From positions 1-42,014 of the forward strand of contig JAIQFC010000033.1 in assembly GCA_020073465.1 (NCBI GenBank): 42,014 nt of DNA, read 5' to 3'. This document shows positions 7,688 to 15,329 of the stretch, one piece after another (position 1 is the stretch's first letter; each line of letters begins with the position of its first letter). Both the position numbers and the translations under genes were made by a program. Origin of the DNA: Terriglobia bacterium. GTDB taxonomy: Bacteria > Acidobacteriota > Terriglobia > Terriglobales > Acidobacteriaceae. The notes below the pieces were generated by a model, which made no database searches, was not told the DNA's origin, and saw nothing but the letters and a program-made list of their open reading frames with translations.

Positions 7688-8641
7688 ATGAGCCATAACA
7701 ACCGCAAACCGAACATGCTTCCGTATACGCTGAAAGACTTCCAGAAACAGTTCCCGGATGACGCGACTTGCCTTCAGTGGCTTCGTGATTATCTCTACCG
7801 GGATGGCATCTACTGCCAGAAGTGCGAAGCGGTGACCAAGCACCATCGTGTTGTGAGCCGCCCGTCCTACTCTTGCGACCATTGCGGCCATCACGTTCAT
7901 CCGACCGCTGGCACGATTTTCCACAAGTCCCCCACTCCGCTCACAACGTGGTTCTATGCGATCTACCTCATGGCGCAGACCCGTTGCGGCATCTCGGCAA
8001 AGCAGATTCAGCGGGAGACGGGCGTTACCTACAAGACGGCATGGAGAATGTTCAAGCAGATTCGCTCCATGCTGGAGGATAAGAGCACGGAGCCGCTGGG
8101 CAGTAAGGGCAAGGGCGTAGAAGTTGACGAAACATACTACGGCGGTCGGCGACGTGGCGGAATGCGTGGACGCTCCACCAGCGACCAGCCCAACGGCAAG
8201 ACTCCGGTCATCGGCTTGGCGGAGCGAACCGGCTCCGTCCGCGCCTTTGTTGCTCAGGATGTTAGTGCCAGCACGCTTGTTGGCTTGGTGCGTGAGCACG
8301 TTCTGCCGCGCCATCTGGTATTCACTGACGAGTTTCCGTCCTATGACGGCCTGGCGGTTCGCGGATACATTCATCGCCGCATCAAGCACAGCGAGAAGGT
8401 GTATGTCAGCGGGACGACGCATACGAACACCATCGAAGGATTCTGGAGCTTGGTAAAGAATGGGTTGCGGGGCGTGTATCACAACGTTGGCCGTCACTAC
8501 CTACAGACCTATCTGAACGAATACAGCTTCCGGTACAATCGGCGCTTCGACGTGCAGCCCATGTTTCTCAGTTTCATACAGCAGATCGAGAAGCGCGATG
8601 TAGTTGTGCGCCGGACTCCGGTCATGGTTGAGCCGTTCTGA
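7688..8641 (+). CDS. IS1595 family transposase
   Basis: 317 residues from ATG 7688. The N-terminal zinc ribbon has YCQKCEAV and YSCDHCGHH (two CxxC pairs, about residues 43-66), followed by a helix-turn-helix-like GISAKQIQRETGVTYKTAWRM. The DDE-type catalytic region shows GVEVDETYYGG (first Asp), LVFTDEFPSYDGL (second Asp) and TNTIEGFWSLVKNGLRG (Asn/Glu block), which match the ISXO2-like/IS1595 transposase domain. Length is typical. It is intact and bracketed by 27-bp ends, so it should catalyse cut-and-paste or copy-in movement of the whole unit. Confidence 0.95.
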   Translation: MSHNNRKPNMLPYTLKDFQKQFPDDATCLQWLRDYLYRDGIYCQKCEAVTKHHRVVSRPSYSCDHCGHHVHPTAGTIFHKSPTPLTTWFYAIYLMAQTRCGISAKQIQRETGVTYKTAWRMFKQIRSMLEDKSTEPLGSKGKGVEVDETYYGGRRRGGMRGRSTSDQPNGKTPVIGLAERTGSVRAFVAQDVSASTLVGLVREHVLPRHLVFTDEFPSYDGLAVRGYIHRRIKHSEKVYVSGTTHTNTIEGFWSLVKNGLRGVYHNVGRHYLQTYLNEYSFRYNRRFDVQPMFLSFIQQIEKRDVVVRRTPVMVEPF

Positions 8642-8689
8642 CTGATGTTGGGTCGCTTTGAACGGACTCGCTATTGCTTGCGGTGATAA

Positions 8690-9148
8690 ATGAATCCTGT
8701 GGGGTTTCGCCATTGCTTTCTGCGGTGCAAGAGTCCGAATCACTGCGCCATTCCGATCCCGCACTCCAGCCCATTAGAAATAGATGGCAATCTTCGCCGG
8801 ACAACCAAGGAAAGTCAGAAAGCAGTTTTTGTATGTCCCTACTGCGGGCTTGTGTCCGCTTATTCCTTACAAGATGCTGTTGAGCACCTTGTTGTTGATA
8901 CACCGAGCCTATTTCAATCGAACGAGTGCCACCTCGCCGCCATAGAAGTAGAATGCGATGGAAAAAACTGCGAAGCTCAAAAAGTGATCCATGTAATACA
9001 GGGTGACGAAAAGGGAACTTGGAGGCCGACAGTTTCTCCCAAAGGCTGGCGTTTCTCAGAGAGCGCCTGCTGTGAAGCGGGGCACAAATTGCGCTTCGAG
9101 GAATCCGGCAAATACCGCTGGCGAGTTCTAACCGAGCCTCCTCTCTAG
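8690..9148 (+). CDS. transposon passenger: Cys-rich zinc-ribbon-like protein
   Basis: 152 residues from ATG 8690, 48 nt after the transposase. It contains VFVCPYCGLVSAYS (CxxC), VECDGKNCE, and SACCEAGH with FEESGKYRWRV near the end, a pattern suggesting one or two zinc-binding sites. I do not recognise a family. The first ~45 residues look poorly ordered, so the true start may be further in. It is carried inside the IS1595-type element and has no visible role in transposition. Confidence 0.55.
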   Translation: MNPVGFRHCFLRCKSPNHCAIPIPHSSPLEIDGNLRRTTKESQKAVFVCPYCGLVSAYSLQDAVEHLVVDTPSLFQSNECHLAAIEVECDGKNCEAQKVIHVIQGDEKGTWRPTVSPKGWRFSESACCEAGHKLRFEESGKYRWRVLTEPPL

Positions 9149-9165
9149 AGGGAATGAGAGTTGTC

Positions 9166-9438
9166 ATGCCAATTGAAAAGGACTTAGTAGAAGTAGGCCG
9201 CACAAGCTTCAATGAGCCGAGAATCTTTTGTGCGCATTGCCACCAGCCAGCCGATTACACTCAAACCACCGATCAGAACGGCGGATTGCGGTACGAACTC
9301 ATGTGCCCTAATCCACCAAGTCCAGCAGCAGGGCATGGCCGTCCTATAACGCTTGGGTCTTGGTCTAATGAGCAGCAACGAGCCGGAGAAATACGTGCGT
9401 TCATCGAAGGTCAATTGCGAGCACAAAACCGTACCTAG
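9166..9438 (+). CDS. transposon passenger: small CxxC protein
   Basis: 90 residues from ATG 9166 (MPIEKDLVEVGRTSF); ATG 9154 adds four residues. It contains RIFCAHCHQPADYTQ and YELMCPNPPSPAAGHGRP, compatible with a single small zinc ribbon, then a helical tail. It lies 17 nt after the previous gene, so the two are probably one transcript. Its stop (TAG 9436-9438) overlaps the stop of the opposing protease gene (9435-9437), sharing two bases of CTAG. Function unknown. Confidence 0.55.
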   Translation: MPIEKDLVEVGRTSFNEPRIFCAHCHQPADYTQTTDQNGGLRYELMCPNPPSPAAGHGRPITLGSWSNEQQRAGEIRAFIEGQLRAQNRT

Positions 9439-10448
9439 TTTTTGTTCGGTTTGATCTTCCGACTGGCCTTCTTCAGCGCCGTCTCAAAGTCGTTTTTCGT
9501 GAAACTCGTTTTTTTATCTTTCGGCGCTGCTGAGTCCATTCCCGGAACCATGTTGCGGGTCGCTCGTTTCTCGCCTTCTCTTCGGATTGCCACGAGTTCC
9601 TCTTGGTTGATTGTCTCTAGAATTTTGGTTGCTGGCACAACCATAGCAATACCCATGTTAACGCCACGCTTGCGGTCGTGATCGAAGAATACTTCATTTA
9701 TTTCGGACTCTTTTACATCCCAGTGCGCTTGCATCAGACCAAGCAGGATCACGCCAAGGCCAGCGCCAAACACATCCGCCTTGTGCCCGCTTTTGTGTGG
9801 AACCTTGAAATCAATTGTTGGCCTTACGAAAACAGGTGACCCGCTGATACCTGGAAGTGAACGCGCTTCCACGAGGTACACATCCGCGTATCCCAGTTCC
9901 GTCTCTATTTGTTCATCGGGCATCATCGCAATGTTGCCGTGGCGAACGATGGGGATATTGTTCCTAGTGGAGTCCGCTGGAGTGAAGAGCCCCGTAGAGA
10001 ATACCTCATCGCCAATCCCTATATTCACAGCGGAGAGAAGTTCCGGTGTTCCCAATTGCACGATGCCGACTGAGATGAGATCAGCATCGTAAGAAGGCCA
10101 CACTTGCGCTATAGCCACATCTGCCGTCTTGTCCGTTGGGTGATACCACCAACGATTCCCGATTACACGGTCAATCGTCGTCTTCCCACCGCCGATCTTG
10201 TTGACACTGAAATAAATCTTCCGGTTTTCAAGGCTGATCTTCCGCTTGGCTAATTTGTCGATGATGTGCTTGGCTGTAACGAGGTAGACAGCGCAGGCTC
10301 CCTTTGCCTGCATCTCGGGATGTTCACAAGGCACCGACACAAAGAACCCGGTACCGTGCGGATCGCCGCTCGGTACTCCACCACCGTCTCGGTGCTCTAC
10401 CTCGCAGACGAAGCCAACGCACTTTAGAACGAAGTCGGGTACGCGCAC
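9435..10448 (-). CDS. transposon passenger: trypsin-like serine protease
   Basis: 337 residues if started at GTG 10,448. The frame is open to TTG 10,541, but that codon lies in the inverted repeat. The order of motifs fits the trypsin/HtrA fold: PHGTGFFVSV, then YLVTAKHI (catalytic His), KTADVAIAQV (catalytic Asp) and LPGISGSPVFV (catalytic Ser in GxSGSP). A Lys-rich C-terminal tail (FTKNDFETALKKASRKIKPNKN) follows. No signal peptide is visible, so it probably acts in the cytoplasm. Its role in a transposon is unknown; defence or regulated cleavage of a host or partner protein are only possibilities. Confidence 0.75.
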   Translation of the reverse strand: MRVPDFVLKCVGFVCEVEHRDGGGVPSGDPHGTGFFVSVPCEHPEMQAKGACAVYLVTAKHIIDKLAKRKISLENRKIYFSVNKIGGGKTTIDRVIGNRWWYHPTDKTADVAIAQVWPSYDADLISVGIVQLGTPELLSAVNIGIGDEVFSTGLFTPADSTRNNIPIVRHGNIAMMPDEQIETELGYADVYLVEARSLPGISGSPVFVRPTIDFKVPHKSGHKADVFGAGLGVILLGLMQAHWDVKESEINEVFFDHDRKRGVNMGIAMVVPATKILETINQEELVAIRREGEKRATRNMVPGMDSAAPKDKKTSFTKNDFETALKKASRKIKPNKN

Positions 10449-10526
10449 AGACTGATCATAGCTCCTTTCGATCCTGTAGCGCCCTTGCCACTTGGCGACT
10501 CCATCCAGACCAGTGTGCAGATTGAG

Positions 10527-10553
10527 CGTACCTACTGTCAAGGGATAATTACC
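10527..10553 (-). repeat. right terminal inverted repeat of the IS1595-type transposon
   Basis: Reverse complement identical to 7357-7383 over 27 bp. The target duplication AATAAAAG follows at 10,554-10,561. Confidence 0.95.
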
Positions 10554-10561
10554 AATAAAAG

Positions 10562-10777
10562 ATATCTTTCGGTAAAATCCTTGCTTTGAGGAAGTTGCGG
10601 GGAAGAGATATGACTGGTTCCCGGTAAAATCTTAGAAGCAAATGACTTGTCCCTAAAATATTCCATTCAAAGAACTTAGATGACTTTGCCTCGACTAAGT
10701 GCTTGGGAATCATTGGCCCGGCTGGCAAAATATTGCGCATGCTGTACTTATCTAATTGCTATTCATATTTCAAAGAT
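10562..10777. other. AT-rich gene-free stretch
   Basis: Host DNA to the right of the transposon, noticeably richer in A/T than the surroundings. A 63-residue minus-strand frame crosses it but includes transposon end sequence and shows no features. I see no gene here. Confidence 0.5.
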
Positions 10778-11554
10778 CTAATGCGTATAGAGATAGGATG
10801 AGCCGGGGCAGGGACTGATGTCAAGGGAATTCTTCGGAATCTCTTTGCGGACGCCTGATTTTGTTTGCGGGTTGGATGAACATTCCCACGTCTCGCAAAG
10901 GACGCGAGACATGGGGCACCCGGCGAGCGCCTGACCGCGCACCGCCGGCTGTTTGGGTCGTAGGAGTGCGCGGAGGCGGCGACGTTGGACGGGTGGCCCA
11001 CTCAAGCCTGGTTTTGGACTTGAGTGGGGCAGTTCTACCGCTGGACAAAGTCTTCCCGCCGCTCGTTCGCGTTTTCGCGCCGTCCATTCCGACTCGATCT
11101 CTACCCGTCCCTCACAGCCGGTAGCGTAGTGGCGAAAACTGCTCCACTCCCAGTCCTCCGGACGTTCGCACAACCCAGCCTTCACCGGATTTCGATGAAT
11201 ATAGCGCAGCTTTTCCGCAAACTGCGGGTAATTTCGAATGTTGAAATCGTAGTACCGCTTTTGCCAGAAATGCTCCGCGTCGCCAATCAAACGCCGCGAC
11301 ACTCCTTGCTTCAACGACTTCAGCGCATCGGCCAACGTATCCCGTTGTGGTTCGCTGAGCAGGAGGTGAACATGCTCCGGCATGACTACGTACCCGTAAA
11401 CCTGAAGCCTGAAACTGCGACGCACCCGCTCCAAGGCTGACTCGAAGATTTGTCGGCTTGCGTCCGTGGTAAGCAAGCGACGGCGGTGGTAACAGCAGAA
11501 TGTGACGAAATGACTCTGCCCGCTGTGGTGAAAACGCGTTAGTCCCCATGGCAT
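10778..11554 (-). CDS. REP-associated tyrosine transposase (RAYT, Y1/HUH type)
   Basis: Starts ATG 11,554 (MPWGLTRFHHSGQSHFVTFCCY), the usual opening of RAYT/IS200-like proteins. The HUH motif reads YVVMPEHVHLLLSEP (two His); RYIHRNPVKAGLCERPEDWEWSSFRHY is the conserved C-terminal block near the catalytic Tyr helix. Family members usually stop about 20-40 residues after this. Here the frame runs on through two hairpin repeats (10,991-11,029 and 10,881-10,922) for about 95 extra residues, so the C-terminus has probably been altered by a repeat or frameshift. RAYTs nick single-stranded REP hairpins, and a hairpin directly at the 3' end fits that. Confidence 0.8.
   Translation of the reverse strand: MPWGLTRFHHSGQSHFVTFCCYHRRRLLTTDASRQIFESALERVRRSFRLQVYGYVVMPEHVHLLLSEPQRDTLADALKSLKQGVSRRLIGDAEHFWQKRYYDFNIRNYPQFAEKLRYIHRNPVKAGLCERPEDWEWSSFRHYATGCEGRVEIESEWTARKRERAAGRLCPAVELPHSSPKPGLSGPPVQRRRLRALLRPKQPAVRGQALAGCPMSRVLCETWECSSNPQTKSGVRKEIPKNSLDISPCPGSSYLYTH
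10881..10922 (+). repeat. REP-like hairpin
   Basis: CCCACGTCTCGC and GCGAGACATGGGG pair to form a hairpin, followed by CACCC. It shares the outer frame (CCCA...TGGGGCACCC) with other repeats here but has its own stem. It lies inside the extended 3' end of the first RAYT gene. Confidence 0.7.
10991..11029 (+). repeat. RAYT-associated hairpin, copy 1
   Basis: GGGTGGCCCACTCAAGCC, then GGTTTTGG, then CTTGAGTGGGG. The stem CCCACTCAAG/CTTGAGTGGG is perfect. It lies at the natural 3' end of the first RAYT. An inverted, nearly identical copy ends the second RAYT at 11,605-11,642. Confidence 0.85.
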
Positions 11555-11563
11555 GAGGACAAT

Positions 11564-11971
11564 CTAGTTTTGTTCGCCGGACCAAGTCTGTGACGTGTGA
11601 ACATCCCCACTCAAGCCAAAACCGGGCTTGAGTGGGCCACCCGTCCGCGCTTCTTCCACAAACAACTCGCGCTGACGCGGATCACGACGCTTTCTCTTGG
11701 GCAACAAGGTCCGCGCTGTGCGCTGCTTCAGTACCTGCATCACCGTCGACGGACACCCCACCTCCGGTTCGGTCAGCAGCAGATGCACATGCTCCGGCAT
11801 GACGACATAGCCGACCACGACAAACCGGTAACGCTGGCGCGTCTGCTCCAGGATGGAAAGGAATCGATCCCGCGCTCGCGCAGGATGGAAGAATGGCAAC
11901 CGCCGATAGCAGGAACAGGTGATAAAGTGCAGGTGATGTGCACCGTAGGTGCGATGCAAGCCCGCTGGCAT
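11564..11971 (-). pseudogene. second RAYT transposase, truncated
   Basis: Start ATG 11,971 (MPAGLHRTYGAHHLHFITCSCY); the longer frame to 12,064 is repeat read-through. The HUH motif is intact (YVVMPEHVHLLLTEP), followed by VMQVLKQRTARTLLPKRK. After VEEA the family sequence is cut off at the hairpin copy 11,605-11,642, so the block with the catalytic Tyr and NPVK(R/A)GL is missing. The remaining 135 residues should not be active alone. It lies immediately upstream of the intact RAYT (9 nt apart), in the same direction, but differs clearly in sequence, so it is a separate lineage and not a recent copy. Confidence 0.75.
11605..11642 (-). repeat. RAYT-associated hairpin, copy 2 (inverted)
   Basis: Reverse complement reads GGGTGGCCCACTCAAGCCC, then GGTTTTGG, then CTTGAGTGGGG, almost identical to 10,991-11,029. 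The second RAYT gene breaks off exactly here. Confidence 0.85.
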
Positions 11972-12000
11972 GACAAGCCCATGGTATCGACAGCATCGTA

Positions 12001-12035
12001 CCCGCCCTTGCAAAAAACGCAAGGACGGGGCACCC
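12001..12035 (+). repeat. GGGTGCCCC-type hairpin repeat
   Basis: GCCCTTGC, AAAAAA, GCAAGGACGGGGCACCC. The stem is CCTTGC/GCAAGG with the shared GGGGCACCC border. It lies just upstream of the second RAYT gene. Confidence 0.7.
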
Positions 12036-12169
12036 ACAGTTTCGAAACGGGAAAGAAAAAACAACTCTGAAAGGCGGGGCCACCCGCCCCCAGTCTCAGT
12101 AAATTGGGGAACGTCCCGTCTCCCCGGTTTTCGCCCGAGGGGCGCCCGGGCCTTGCCATTTTCGTGAAG

Positions 12170-13006
12170 CTAATGCCGAATCCCTTTGTCAATTACCGGC
12201 GGCTGATGCTCCGCAATCTTGCGGAGCAGGCTCCTGGCATGGTGTCTCACAGGGTAGAGTTTCCCAATATCTCGACTATCGTCCGGCTTCTCGCCGGCAA
12301 GTTTGAAGGGGTCGTGTTCTGCTACTTCGTTCAGCACTATCACGAACTCCTCCCTGTCGTCCAAATACTCGATCGCATAGATCGCACTATCGCGAACTCC
12401 AAAGTCTGGCGAACCAAGGGCCAATCGCAAGGCATTCTTCATCCGCTGGTGCGAATCTGGATCGGTGACCGTGTGCATTTCCAGCATTTCTCGAATCACA
12501 AAGACTGCCCCAGATGCGAGACTTGGGTCTCTACTACTAGCTTGCTCCAGAACCAGGTTCAGAGCTTTCTTACCGAAGCGAGCGATGCCTCGGGTAGCCA
12601 TCCCCCCGGTGTTGGCTGCACCCAGCAGGGAGGGTACGGCTCGCTCATCTTTCAAGTCGGCTACCGCGCCAATGAGGTTCGCATAGTATTCCGAGTATTC
12701 TTCGGTATCCTTTTCTTCTGCATCCTCGTCTGCATTATGGTGGTTGGCTAGTATTTTGGTTTGGATGTTTTCAGTGGCCAGCAGCTGAATAAGACCAACT
12801 CGCAGCTTGTCATTATCTCCGGGAGTCTGTTTAGACGCCAACAGTGCTGCCGCTTCTTCAAATGCTTTGCTACGATCAGCCCAAGTCTGGCTGTGCAGCT
12901 TTTGCAACGCTCGTGAAACGTTTTGGTGAACGGATGCTGACTGTTGCGCGGTTGCCGTCCCAAAAAACGCAAAACCAATACCAGCTATTAGCAAAGTCAT
13001 TCGCAT
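12170..13006 (-). CDS. exported HEAT-repeat-like protein
   Basis: 278 residues from ATG 13,006, which has GGAGGG 5 nt upstream. The frame continues to 13,063 but without a ribosome site. Signal peptide MRMTLLIAGIGFAFFGTATA. The mature part is helical with repeated units such as AVADLKDERAVPSLLGAANT, GAVFVIREMLEMH and SAIYAIEYLDDREEFVIVLNEVAEHD, consistent with HEAT-like helical pairs. An acidic insertion (NADEDAEEKDTEEYSEYY) lies near residue 95. It is probably a periplasmic protein-protein interaction scaffold; no enzymatic motif is visible. Confidence 0.7.
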   Translation of the reverse strand: MRMTLLIAGIGFAFFGTATAQQSASVHQNVSRALQKLHSQTWADRSKAFEEAAALLASKQTPGDNDKLRVGLIQLLATENIQTKILANHHNADEDAEEKDTEEYSEYYANLIGAVADLKDERAVPSLLGAANTGGMATRGIARFGKKALNLVLEQASSRDPSLASGAVFVIREMLEMHTVTDPDSHQRMKNALRLALGSPDFGVRDSAIYAIEYLDDREEFVIVLNEVAEHDPFKLAGEKPDDSRDIGKLYPVRHHARSLLRKIAEHQPPVIDKGIRH

Positions 13007-13353
13007 GTATTCCCTCCACAGACTACGTGAGACATTAAGGATGATCTCCCGAGACACAAGCATTATTGCGGTTTAGTGCTCATATTGCATCGGATCGTGT
13101 TTGCGCCAGTCTGCATGACCGCACCCCAGGCTCTTTGGGCACGGGAAATGTGGGGACAGACGGGACGTTCCCTTTCTTACGGCAAACATGGGAGCGATTC
13201 CAGGTCGCCGAGGGTGCCCCATCCCTCGCGTTCTTTGCGAAGGGTGGGAGATTCCGACTGGCGGCAGCTGAATCTTCCGGCACGACCAGAGAACCTGTTC
13301 CTCTGGTGATATTTCGTCACAACCCCACACCGGTTTTCGCCGTCCTGCACACA
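13007..13353. other. gene-free stretch with repeats
   Basis: Contains GGGACAGACGGGACGTTCCC near 13,153-13,172, whose inverted counterpart lies at 12,107-12,125 on the other side of the HEAT-like gene, and a GGGTGCCCC-type repeat at 13,212-13,250. No coding region is supported. Confidence 0.5.
13212..13250 (+). repeat. GGGTGCCCC-type repeat
   Basis: GGGTGCCCCATCCCTCGCG, then TTCTTTGCGAAGGGTGGGAG. The two halves pair imperfectly (CCCATCCCTCGC with GCGAAGGGTGGG). It has the same border as the copies at 1131, 3172 and 12,001. Confidence 0.7.
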
Positions 13354-13917
13354 TCATCGCCCCACCCGCACCGCCCGAAACGTCATCTCGGACGCCCCGC
13401 TGCCGGTCTCCCGCGCCCACTCGCCAAACAGAGTCGCATAATTCTTCATGATGTACTCTTCGCGGCGAACCCCCAGCCTCTTCGCCGTGGCATCAATCCA
13501 TCGCGGCGCCCCTTCGATCTCGCAAAAATCTCCAATCGGCGTCTCATCCACCACGACGATCCCTTTCCCATCCGTCCACTCCGCCCGAAATTTCTCGTAC
13601 CGGAACGACGGCCCGTACCCCAGCGCCCGCAGAATCGCATCCATCTTCCGCCCATCGCTCACGCAAGTTTCCAGTTCCACCCGGCTGCTGTGCCGTCCAA
13701 TCCTCCCTCGACTCTTGTGCGTCAGCGTCCACTCCGATCCATACTGCCGCACTCGCAACAGCTCTTTGCGCTTCCGCAAAACTTCACCCGGCAAGTCGTA
13801 CAGCGTATTCACCTCATGCGTCCGCCCCGTCACCAGGCGAAATCCCACCGCTCGCAGTTTGCCCGCGAGAGCACGCACGTTTCCCACTCGAAGTTTGATT
13901 TCAATTTCACGCTTCAT
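13354..13917 (-). CDS. CYTH domain protein (class IV adenylate cyclase / triphosphatase-like)
   Basis: 187 residues from ATG 13,917. The N-terminal ExExK signature is exact: MKREIEIKL (E4, E6, K8). It is followed by NTLYDLPGEVLRKRKELLRVRQYG and WTLTHKSRG, then RVELETCVSDG, ALGYGPSFRYEKFRAEW and IVVVDETPIGDFCEIEG, all strands of the CYTH tunnel fold that binds triphosphates with Mg. The reaction could be thiamine triphosphatase, inorganic triphosphatase or adenylate cyclase; the sequence does not decide. It starts 13 nt after the stop of the MFS gene, so both are probably one operon. Confidence 0.85.
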   Translation of the reverse strand: MKREIEIKLRVGNVRALAGKLRAVGFRLVTGRTHEVNTLYDLPGEVLRKRKELLRVRQYGSEWTLTHKSRGRIGRHSSRVELETCVSDGRKMDAILRALGYGPSFRYEKFRAEWTDGKGIVVVDETPIGDFCEIEGAPRWIDATAKRLGVRREEYIMKNYATLFGEWARETGSGASEMTFRAVRVGR

Positions 13918-13930
13918 GAAGGGAAGTGTA

Positions 13931-15283
13931 TTACGGCTGCAGAGCGCCCGTCGCCGGAGAGGCGGCGATACCAAACCCCGATCTGCCCGTCTTCTTTTCC
14001 CAGTCCACGGGTTCCACCGGACCCACCCCAAACACCCAGCTCAATGTTCCAATGCAGGAGACTGCCGCCGCAATCACAAATGGCCAGTAGAACCGCCCCG
14101 TCCGGCCCAGTAAATATCCAGTGAGCGCGGGCGCAACCGCCCCCGCCAGGTTCCCGATAAAATTCTGCACGCCAGCCCAGCGTCCCGCGACCCGGGGGCC
14201 AGCCACGGTCTGCGTAACCGCCCAGCAGTTTCCCCCGCTCATGCCCAGGAAGATGCCTCCCGGTGCCAATACCCATACGAAAATGTTGTCCGGTACCACC
14301 GCGGTCAACGCCAGACAGACTCCCAAGCCGGTCTGCCCCACTCCAATCATGGTCTTCCGCACTCTCGTCGCAGACGCTCCTGCCAGGATCCACCGGTCCG
14401 AGACCTTCCCGAACGCGATGCCCGCAACTGACGTCAGCAAGAAGACCAATCCCCCAACCTTCGCCATCTGATCCATCGACAGATTCCGTCCCCGCACTAG
14501 GTAGAACGGCAACCAGGTCACCAGGAAATACAGCGTGTAATTGATGCAGAACTGCCCCACACACGTGCCCCACGCCGATCGCTGCCGCAGAATATCCGGA
14601 ATCCTCACCTTTGTTCCGGACGCGGGTGCAGATGCGGCCGTGCCCCGCGGCATCCACGCCAGCCATGGCACCAGCCAGAGCAGGCTTCCCAGGCCCAGCA
14701 CCAGGAAGAAAGGTCGCCACCCAAAGCGGCCAACCACGGTTCCTCCTACCAGCATGCCCACCGCCGGCCCTAATGCAAGGCCAGCCATGATCGCCGAGTT
14801 GGCAAACCCGCGCCTGCTTTCGGTGAAGTGACTGCTGAGAATCTTGGCGTACGACGGAAAAGCTACCGACTCGCCTACACCCAGAATGATCCGGATCGCG
14901 ATCAGCGCAGCAAATCCATTCAGCATCGCGGTCGTTGCCGTCGCCGCTGACCACAGGAAGAAGCCCGCAGCGAACACCCACTTCACATCGAAGCGGTCCA
15001 CCAGCCAGCCAGCGGGAATCTGCATGAACCCGTAGGTCCAGAAAAATGCCGAGAGCAAAGTGCCGAGCTGCGAAGCCGAGAGGCCGAGTTCGTCCTTTAG
15101 CAGCGGCGCCGCAATGGAAAGATTGCTGCGATCGATGTAGTTGATCAGAACCGACAGGCCCAGCAGAAACAGAACCCGGTTCATCCCCGCGCCCTGCTCC
15201 TGCGGGGACAGCTGTCCAGCCGATTCTTGCGCGGCAACGTCGCGGCTTGGGCCGGAGTTCATCGGGGCTAAAGGCCCAGCCAT
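13931..15283 (-). CDS. MFS transporter, anion:cation symporter (ACS) family
   Basis: 450 residues from ATG 15,283; ATG 15,262 is also possible and TTG 15,295 less so. Twelve membrane helices. The first helix region reads LLGLSVLINYIDRSNLSIAAPLLK, the hallmark of the ACS (hexuronate/glucarate/phthalate) subgroup. Loop 2-3 carries GWLVDRFDVKWVF, helix 4 IILGVGESVAFPS, and ESRRGFANSAIMAG follows. It should import a small organic anion, such as a sugar acid, with protons or Na+. No catabolic genes are adjacent, so the substrate is open. The CYTH gene follows by 13 nt. Confidence 0.88.
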   Translation of the reverse strand: MAGPLAPMNSGPSRDVAAQESAGQLSPQEQGAGMNRVLFLLGLSVLINYIDRSNLSIAAPLLKDELGLSASQLGTLLSAFFWTYGFMQIPAGWLVDRFDVKWVFAAGFFLWSAATATTAMLNGFAALIAIRIILGVGESVAFPSYAKILSSHFTESRRGFANSAIMAGLALGPAVGMLVGGTVVGRFGWRPFFLVLGLGSLLWLVPWLAWMPRGTAASAPASGTKVRIPDILRQRSAWGTCVGQFCINYTLYFLVTWLPFYLVRGRNLSMDQMAKVGGLVFLLTSVAGIAFGKVSDRWILAGASATRVRKTMIGVGQTGLGVCLALTAVVPDNIFVWVLAPGGIFLGMSGGNCWAVTQTVAGPRVAGRWAGVQNFIGNLAGAVAPALTGYLLGRTGRFYWPFVIAAAVSCIGTLSWVFGVGPVEPVDWEKKTGRSGFGIAASPATGALQP

Positions 15284-15329
15284 GGTACACCCCAACCCAA
15301 GCTTCTATGCCTAATCTTCTTTGGCTCGC

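Larger units (their letters stand above)
7357..10553 (+). mobile_element. IS1595-family transposon with passenger genes, complete
   Basis: 3,197-bp element. The 27-bp terminal inverted repeats are identical: 7357-7383 and, inverted, 10,527-10,553, each beginning GGTAATTATCCC at the outer edge. They are flanked by an exact 8-bp direct repeat, AATAAAAG (7349-7356 and 10,554-10,561), the target duplication length known for IS1595. Inside are an 84-residue ORF, the IS1595-type transposase, two small Cys-rich ORFs (+) and a trypsin-like protease (-). The intact ends and duplication show a clean, probably recent, insertion into AT-rich intergenic DNA. Base composition is less GC-rich than the flanks. 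Confidence 0.93.

Noticed and set aside
10549..10740. 63-codon minus-strand frame beside the transposon
   Set aside because: It uses transposon-end sequence, has no ribosome site or recognisable feature and lies in AT-rich DNA.
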